From Haloimpatiens lingqiaonensis (GTDB taxonomy: Bacteria; Bacillota; Clostridia; Clostridiales; Clostridiaceae), in NCBI RefSeq assembly GCF_044502415.1, contig NZ_CP172402.1: 64,000 nt of DNA; one strand, written 5' to 3'. A program made the position numbers and the translations under genes. Below are positions 59,104 through 64,000 of this stretch, piece by piece. How positions within the stretch are numbered: position 1 is the stretch's first letter; each line of letters begins with the position of its first letter. Under the pieces are notes generated by a model. The model saw nothing but the letters and a program-made list of their open reading frames with translations, was not told the DNA's origin and searched no databases.

Positions 59104-60126
59104 CTATTTTAATGTTTTAAATACATAGCCTTGAGACTTTAAGTATTCTATGATTTGAGGTAAAGCATCGGCGGTAGTTTTTTTAGTGCTGGCATCATGC
59201 ATTAGTACTACTATATGATTTTTTCCAGCGGAAGTACTTTTTATATTATTAAGAATATTTTCCACAGGTACATTTTGACCAGCTGCATCGCCACTAGATA
59301 CATTCCAATCTATATAACGTATTCCTTCTGAATTAAGTTTTTCTTTAAATGGGTTTTTACTTTTTTCAAATGAACCGCCGGGAAATCTAAAAAGTGCTGT
59401 TTTGAAGTCATTTCCAATATTTTTTTCTATAATTGTGTTAGCGGTGCTAATTTCTTGTATAAAATTAGGAACGTTGCTATATATTTTTTTATAGTTATGT
59501 GTATAGGAATGGTTTCCTATAGAATGACCTTCTTCATATTCTCTTTTTAGTAAATCACTATTTTGCTCTGCTAATTGTCCAAGTACAAAAAAAGTAGCTT
59601 TAACATCGTAATGTTTTAGTGTGTCTAATATCCTAGGTGTTATATTCCTAGTAGGACCATCGTCGAAAGTTAAAAAGGCAACCTTTTGACCATCTTTATT
59701 AAAGGCTTGGTCAGCAAAAACACTATAATCAGCATTGTGTGTAGAAACACTGCCTGTACTACATTTTTTGCTATTATTAGAGTTTTTAGGTTTATTATTG
59801 TTTAAATTATTTTTAGTGGATTTTGTACTTATTTCCTTTTCAGAAGAAGGGGATATTTCTTTAACAGCTTGGATGTTTTTATTAATATTACTTTTTTCAT
59901 TGCCTTTATTTGAATCTATATTTGAAGCTATAGATGTGGTGCTCATGGTTGCTACGGTTTTTTTAGAATTATTATTAAAATATTTAAAACTTAGGGATAA
60001 ACATAATATGATAGCAAATATTATAAAGATACCTGTATATAGTTTTAATTTACGCATTTTTTTATGTGCTTTTTTTCTAGATGTTTTCTTATGGGAAGAT
60101 GATTCATTATCTATATAATTATTCAT
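59104..60126 (-). CDS. Membrane-anchored polysaccharide deacetylase
   Basis: 340 residues. A basic N-terminus then one TM helix (LYTGIFIIFAIILCLSLSF, about 28-48), a Ser/Asn/Lys-rich linker, and a NodB deacetylase domain (about 145-340): motif 1 LTFDDGPTRN, motif 2 GHSIGNHSYTHNY, motif 3 FRFPGGSF, motif 4 YIDWNVSSGD, and IVVLMHDAS. It is probably a peptidoglycan N-acetylglucosamine deacetylase (PgdA/PdaA-type), acting outside the cell. ATG at 60126 behind GGAGGCAG. Confidence 0.93.
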   Translation of the reverse strand: MNNYIDNESSSHKKTSRKKAHKKMRKLKLYTGIFIIFAIILCLSLSFKYFNNNSKKTVATMSTTSIASNIDSNKGNEKSNINKNIQAVKEISPSSEKEISTKSTKNNLNNNKPKNSNNSKKCSTGSVSTHNADYSVFADQAFNKDGQKVAFLTFDDGPTRNITPRILDTLKHYDVKATFFVLGQLAEQNSDLLKREYEEGHSIGNHSYTHNYKKIYSNVPNFIQEISTANTIIEKNIGNDFKTALFRFPGGSFEKSKNPFKEKLNSEGIRYIDWNVSSGDAAGQNVPVENILNNIKSTSAGKNHIVVLMHDASTKKTTADALPQIIEYLKSQGYVFKTLK

Positions 60127-60540
60127 TTTTCTGCCTCCATTTCTACATATATTACTAGTAGTTTCACTATTGATAATTAACTAAGTATATACTATAACGG
60201 TTATTATAAAAAAGGGTTACAAAATAGAAAAATTCAATGTAAAAAATCATATTAAAATAATTTAAATTTAACTCTTAAACTTAAATTACCCAATATATAT
60301 TCAAAAAACACTTGAAAAAAGTAAAATCTATGGAATAATTAATATAAGGTTAAAAACTTAATATATATAATAAAAATGAAACAGTTTTAAACTTATGTGG
60401 GGTATAAAATTTAAACTTGTTGATTATAATATCCCTAAAATTTAAATCCAAAATATAATAGTGAATATGTTTGAATTTATATAGGATTTAATTGTGGATA
60501 TTAACAAAATTTTATTAAGTAATGTGGGTGGAGGTATATT
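60127..60540. other. AT-rich intergenic stretch, no gene seen
   Basis: Leader region for two divergent genes. No strong hairpin, repeat or riboswitch-like element. The Dabb-domain gene's ribosome site GGTGGAGG is at 60527-60534. Confidence 0.6.
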
Positions 60541-60858
60541 ATGATAAGACATGTAGTTATGTGGAGATTAAAAGATGAGGCTTGCGGAAATAATAGAGAG
60601 AGCAATGCACTAAAGATTAAGGAGCAATTAGAAAGTTTACAAGGAAAAATAAATGAATTGAAAAGTGCAAAAGTTAATATAAACCATAAATTAGCTCCAG
60701 AAGGAAATTTTCATGTGATTTTAGAAGCGGAAGTAGAAGATTTTAATGCACTAAAGGTTTATGCAAATCATCCATTGCATTTAAAAGTAGTAGAGTTTAT
60801 AAAAGAGGTTTCAGAAAATAGAGTGGCTTTAGATTATGAGTATGGTAAAAAGTCATAA
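60541..60858 (+). CDS. Dabb (stress-responsive A/B barrel) domain protein
   Basis: 105 residues. The MIRHVVMWRLKDEACG start, with the conserved H-V-V-x-W/F, and the FEALKxYxxHPxH-type motif LKVYANHPLHLKVVEFI are the signature of the dimeric Dabb fold. The function in bacteria is unknown; relatives include stress-induced proteins and possible enzymes. ATG behind GGTGGAGG. A lipoprotein gene follows after 21 nt, so co-transcription is possible. Confidence 0.9.
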   Translation: MIRHVVMWRLKDEACGNNRESNALKIKEQLESLQGKINELKSAKVNINHKLAPEGNFHVILEAEVEDFNALKVYANHPLHLKVVEFIKEVSENRVALDYEYGKKS

Positions 60859-60879
60859 TCATTAGTATGGAGAGGTGTT

Positions 60880-62037
60880 ATGATGACTAGGTTTAAGAAT
60901 GTAATTATAACTATGTTAGTGGCTATTCAATTAATAACTTTTATAGGATGTAAATCTAATAACACTAAGAGCGAAAGTAAAAAAGATAATAAGGGAGCTT
61001 CTATTAATTCTAAGAAAGATAATAGGATGGATAATTTAGAAAAGAAGGAGTACTCGCTTAGTGATTATTTGCCATTCAAGCCAAATGTAAGGATGACTTA
61101 TAAGGGTACTGGTATCGAGTATGCAGGCAAAGAGGTATTTATTGACTTTATAAGTGAAAATAAAATGCAGGTAAGAGAAAATAATGGTGGCACTGAGGTT
61201 GCCAAGATAATAGAAGTTAAAGATGGAGAAATAAGAGTCATAATGGCAAAAGAGGAATTTTATTTTAAAGATAACCTAATACAATTATTAAGAGATGGTA
61301 AAATAGATGCAGGTAATTTAAAAAACGATGTAATATTAAAGGAACCGATAAAATTAGGGACTAAGTGGAATGATTATCAAGGTAAAGAGAGAAAGATAAC
61401 TTCACTAAATGCTTCTATAGAAATACCTTATGGTAAATTTAATGCCTTAGAAGTAACTACTACAGGGGAAGGTTACGTTATTAAGGATTACTTTGTTCCA
61501 ACTATAGGACATGTTAAAAAAATTTATGAAGCAAAGGACATGAGAGTAATTACAGAACTTATTGATGTTCAACAGGATGTTCCATTTGCTCAAAATATAA
61601 AACTATACTATCCAAAGTATTATCCAGACTCTAATAGTGAAGGTTTAGTGTATAAAAACCAAAATATAGAATTAAAAACTAATGGAGAGATAAAAGATAT
61701 ATTTGAAAAATACTTTAAAGAAGCTCAAAAAGATAAAGATATAATGAAGATAATGAGCGATAATACAAAAATAAACTATGTATATTTAAATGATGAGGAA
61801 AAAAAGGTTTGTATAGATTTTTCAAAGGAATTTGTAACTGAAATGAATGCAGGAACAACTAAAGAATCGCTAGTACTACAATCAGTGACAAATACATTGG
61901 GAAACTATTACGGTGTAGAAAAAGTTTATATATCAATAGATGGAAATCCATACGAATCTGGGCATATACTACTAAATAAAAATGAAAGTTTTAAAGTAGA
62001 TGAAAGTAAAGCTAAAGAAATGGAAATAGAAAAGTAA
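60880..62037 (+). CDS. Lipoprotein with GerMN domain
   Basis: 385 residues. Lipoprotein signal peptide with TM and lipobox ITFIGC; Ser/Lys-rich linker. The middle (LPFKPNVRMTYKGTGIEYAG onward) is a beta-rich region, and the C-terminal GerMN-type domain includes LYYPKYYPDSNSEGLVYKNQ, INYVYLNDEEKKVCIDFSKE and SVTNTLGNYYGVEKVYISID. GerM-type proteins work in sporulation and germination at the membrane, so a spore-related role is plausible. Start: two ATGs (60880 or 60883), GGAGAGG upstream. Bidirectional terminator repeat copy 3 follows. Confidence 0.88.
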   Translation: MMTRFKNVIITMLVAIQLITFIGCKSNNTKSESKKDNKGASINSKKDNRMDNLEKKEYSLSDYLPFKPNVRMTYKGTGIEYAGKEVFIDFISENKMQVRENNGGTEVAKIIEVKDGEIRVIMAKEEFYFKDNLIQLLRDGKIDAGNLKNDVILKEPIKLGTKWNDYQGKERKITSLNASIEIPYGKFNALEVTTTGEGYVIKDYFVPTIGHVKKIYEAKDMRVITELIDVQQDVPFAQNIKLYYPKYYPDSNSEGLVYKNQNIELKTNGEIKDIFEKYFKEAQKDKDIMKIMSDNTKINYVYLNDEEKKVCIDFSKEFVTEMNAGTTKESLVLQSVTNTLGNYYGVEKVYISIDGNPYESGHILLNKNESFKVDESKAKEMEIEK

Positions 62038-62047
62038 TTATAAAAAC

Positions 62048-62119
62048 GGGGCTGTTGCACTAAGGATTTACATACAATATGTTGTAGTATGTATTCTTAA
62101 TGCCACAGTCCTATTTTAT
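62048..62119. repeat. Bidirectional-terminator repeat, copy 3
   Basis: GGGGCTGTTGCACTAAG pairs with CTTAATGCCACAGTCC, with T-rich tail. It lies between convergent genes (GerMN lipoprotein and aminopeptidase). Confidence 0.8.
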
Positions 62120-62137
62120 AAGTTAATGAACTATATT

Positions 62138-63370
62138 TTAAAAAGCCCAGTTACCGTTTTTAAATACGTCTATTTTTTCACCATTTGAAGTTTCTCCAAT
62201 GATGTCTAGCTCTTTTGAACCTATCATAAAGTCTACGTGAGTTAATGAAGTGTTAGCACCAGCTTTTTCTAAAGCTTCTTCATTCATTTCACTGCCGCCC
62301 TCTAAGCAGCTAGGATATGCAGCACCTAAAGCTAGGTGACAAGAAGCATTTTCATCAAATAGAGTATTGAAGAATACTATGTTTGAGTTTGAAATAGGGG
62401 AGTCGTAAGGAACTAAAGCCACTTCTCCTAAATAATGAGATCCCTCATCTGTTTCTATTAATTTTTTAAGGGTATCATAGCCTTCTTCAGCAGAGAAATC
62501 TACTATTTTACCATCCTTAAAAGTTAGAGTAAAGTTGTCTATTAAGTTACCTGAGTAATTAAGAGGTTTTGTGCTTTTAACCACACCATTTACTCCAGTT
62601 TTTAAAGGAAGAGTGAAAACTTCTTCTGTAGGCATATTGGCAACAAAATAAGTTTTGTCTCTATTGTATTCTCCGCCACCAGCCCATATATGGTTTTCAG
62701 GTAGTTCAATAGTTAAATCGGTGTCTTTTGATTTGTAGTATAGTTTTTTGAATTTCTTATTATTTAAAAATTCTACTTTCTCATTTATATTTTTTAAATG
62801 ATCATTCCATGCTTCTACAGGGTCATCCTTATCCACTCTAACTATATTGAATATATTTTCCCATAGTTTTTCTACAGCTGTATCTTCAGAAACTTCAGGG
62901 AATACCTTTTTTGCCCAGCCCTTAGTAGGAACTGAAATTACACACCAAGCTACAAAGCTGTTCATCATGTACTCTCTATAGGCTTTAAGTGCATTAGATG
63001 CAGTTTTCATATATTCTGATATTCTAGCAGGATTTACATCTTTAAATAATTCAGGATCAGAAGCTGCTATAGAAAGAAATGCAGCGCCGCCCTTTGCTAA
63101 TTCTTCAAGTCCCTTTGCATCCCATTCAGGATATTCCTTAAAGGCTTCATCTGGTGCTTTTAAGTATTTTATGTGGGATAATTTTTCGTCATTCCATCTA
63201 ACGTTTACATTTTTAGCACCCTTATCATATGCACATTCTGCAATGAGTCTAACAAATTCAGCACATTCTATTGGAGCGTTTACTACTAAAGTTTGATCCT
63301 TTTGTATATTAACGCCAATTTCAACTGCTAATTTTGCATATTTTTTTAGTGTTTCTGTAAAATTGTCCAT
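62138..63370 (-). CDS. M29-family metallo-aminopeptidase (AmpS/PepS)
   Basis: 410 residues from the ATG at 63370 (AAGGAGTGAT upstream); the longer frame start at 63457 has no ribosome site. Cytosolic leucine-type aminopeptidase with two metal ions. Metal-ligand segments: PTEEVFTLP (Glu), GEVALVPYDSPIS (Glu), HLALGAAYPSC (His) and THVDFMIGS (His, Asp). The N-terminal region (YAKLAVEIGVNIQKDQTLVV) is standard. Monocistronic, with a hairpin in the leader at 63403. Confidence 0.93.
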   Translation of the reverse strand: MDNFTETLKKYAKLAVEIGVNIQKDQTLVVNAPIECAEFVRLIAECAYDKGAKNVNVRWNDEKLSHIKYLKAPDEAFKEYPEWDAKGLEELAKGGAAFLSIAASDPELFKDVNPARISEYMKTASNALKAYREYMMNSFVAWCVISVPTKGWAKKVFPEVSEDTAVEKLWENIFNIVRVDKDDPVEAWNDHLKNINEKVEFLNNKKFKKLYYKSKDTDLTIELPENHIWAGGGEYNRDKTYFVANMPTEEVFTLPLKTGVNGVVKSTKPLNYSGNLIDNFTLTFKDGKIVDFSAEEGYDTLKKLIETDEGSHYLGEVALVPYDSPISNSNIVFFNTLFDENASCHLALGAAYPSCLEGGSEMNEEALEKAGANTSLTHVDFMIGSKELDIIGETSNGEKIDVFKNGNWAF

Positions 63371-63402
63371 TGTATCACTCCTTTTATATAAAGTATAAAT
63401 TA

Positions 63403-63434
63403 AATTCAGATGGACAAAAGATTCCATCTGAATT
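63403..63434. promoter_or_regulatory. Perfect 12-bp inverted repeat in the aminopeptidase leader
   Basis: AATTCAGATGGA and TCCATCTGAATT around an 8-nt loop, 33 nt before the ATG on the minus strand. The flank GTGTTTAT on the plus strand and the TCCATCTGAA arm resemble the 3' hairpin of the 134-bp repeat, so it may be a fragment of that element in plus orientation. Confidence 0.5.
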
Positions 63435-63499
63435 GTGTTTATCAATATTATATTCACTAAAAAATATATAAATCCTTTTTATTTTATAAAAAATTAGCT

Positions 63500-63952
63500 T
63501 TATTTATTCTTATAAAATTTAAAAAATATAAGTCCACCCAATATACCGCCTAAAGTATCTATAAAGACATCTCTAAATTGACCACTTCTTCCTGGTACAA
63601 AAAGTTGATGAAATTCATCGCTACAGGCATATAAAAATACAAAGAAAATTGCTATTTTAAGGCATTTTTTCTTGTTAAAATTGTATCTTAAAGCATTGAA
63701 TACAAGTATGCATAGTATGAAGTATTCTGTAAAATGCCCAGCCTTTCTTACAATAAAATTAGTAGCCTGTCCTAGGTAACTATTTAAATCTAACCCTATA
63801 TAATTAAAAATTTCTATGATAAGTCCACTTTTCCCATCCGATACATCAGCTGGGTCAGCAGAAAACATAAATATTACTATCATCCATAAAATTACTGCAG
63901 TATAACTTATTATTTTTTTGTATTTAATATTTTCCTTTTGATAATTTTTCAT
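63500..63952 (-). CDS. VanZ-like membrane protein
   Basis: 150 residues, four to five TM segments. Signature blocks: FMFSADPADVSDGKSGL, RKAGHFTEYFILCIL, and YACSDEFHQLFVPGRSGQFR followed by DVFIDTLGGILGG. VanZ homologues are linked to resistance to lipoglycopeptides or envelope lipids; most copies like this are chromosomal with no known role. On the minus strand the ATG follows AGGAG. 134-bp repeat copy 7 begins 29 nt upstream, at the right edge. Confidence 0.9.
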   Translation of the reverse strand: MKNYQKENIKYKKIISYTAVILWMIVIFMFSADPADVSDGKSGLIIEIFNYIGLDLNSYLGQATNFIVRKAGHFTEYFILCILVFNALRYNFNKKKCLKIAIFFVFLYACSDEFHQLFVPGRSGQFRDVFIDTLGGILGGLIFFKFYKNK

Positions 63953-63980
63953 ATGGTTCTCCTAACACAATTAGATTTTA

Positions 63981-64000
63981 ATAAACAGAACTCTTAGCTT
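63981..64000 (-). repeat. 134-bp two-hairpin repeat, copy 7 (partial, cut by the window edge)
   Basis: The minus strand reads AAGCTAAGAGTTCTGTTTAT, exactly the 3' end of copy 4. Orientation is the same as the VanZ-like gene downstream of it. Confidence 0.85.

Noticed and set aside
59735..60118. 127-codon plus-strand ORF over the deacetylase N-terminus
   Set aside because: Leucine-rich reading of the antisense of the Lys/Asn-rich linker; no ribosome site.

Overview
The window is low-GC Firmicute DNA and looks like a Clostridium chromosome, most likely the C. botulinum group I / C. sporogenes lineage. This rests on AT-rich codon use, strong AGGAGG-type ribosome sites with frequent GTG/TTG starts, the clostridial gene orders groES-groEL-guaB-guaA and yerC-pcrA-ligA-gatCAB, GerMN and LysM-CAP sporulation-type proteins, and many dispersed non-coding repeats. 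The species call is inference from memory of gene content, not from a search.

Layout. 1-1.2 kb: 3' part of a glutamate synthase small-subunit/NfnB-type flavoprotein. 1.2-3.5 kb: a small minus-strand gene cut in two by a group II intron lying antisense to it; the intron's reverse transcriptase is frameshifted. 3.7-5.3 kb: an IS4-type insertion sequence. 5.4-7.7 kb: 8-oxoguanine glycosylase and two membrane proteins. 7.9-13.8 kb: groESL under a CIRCE operator, then guaB-guaA behind a guanine-type purine riboswitch and terminator. 13.9-17.6 kb: a small accessory island at the 3' end of guaA, with a broken tyrosine-recombinase remnant, an XRE/ImmA-type peptidase/PIN-domain operon under paired operators, an unknown cargo protein and repeat debris. 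18-25.4 kb: an orphan peptide-binding lipoprotein with a defective or unusual start, and an MMPL exporter plus coiled-coil partner behind a promoter with paired palindromes. 25.4-32.6 kb: pgi, small genes, a TRIC-like channel and ROK glucokinase, interspersed with long hairpins. 33-36.7 kb: a repeat-domain protein, a lytic transglycosylase and a pseudouridine synthase. 37-47.2 kb: yerC, pcrA (carrying a 361-residue intein with a GIY-YIG-like insert), ligA and gatCAB. 47.2-48.1 kb: a dense repeat graveyard. 48.1-50.7 kb: an unknown protein, rdgB-type pyrophosphatase and a phosphodiesterase. 50.7-52.8 kb: 22 tRNA genes, largely a tandem duplication of one block. 53-57.4 kb: a sigma-54 activator and a CoA-transferase that has a clear -24/-12 promoter. 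57.4-64 kb: cell-wall, sporulation-type and peptidase genes, VanZ-like at the edge.

Cross-cutting features are several dispersed repeat families. The most striking is a ~134-bp element with two conserved hairpin domains, present six times in full plus once at the right edge, always in the same orientation as the next downstream gene. Others are a bidirectional-terminator family (three copies, all between convergent genes), a modular repeat containing a 7-mer tandem array, and two very long hairpins of 168 and 275 nt flanking pgi.

The best candidates for something under-described are the GIY-YIG-like PcrA intein, the XRE-peptidase-PIN island, and the 134-bp element.
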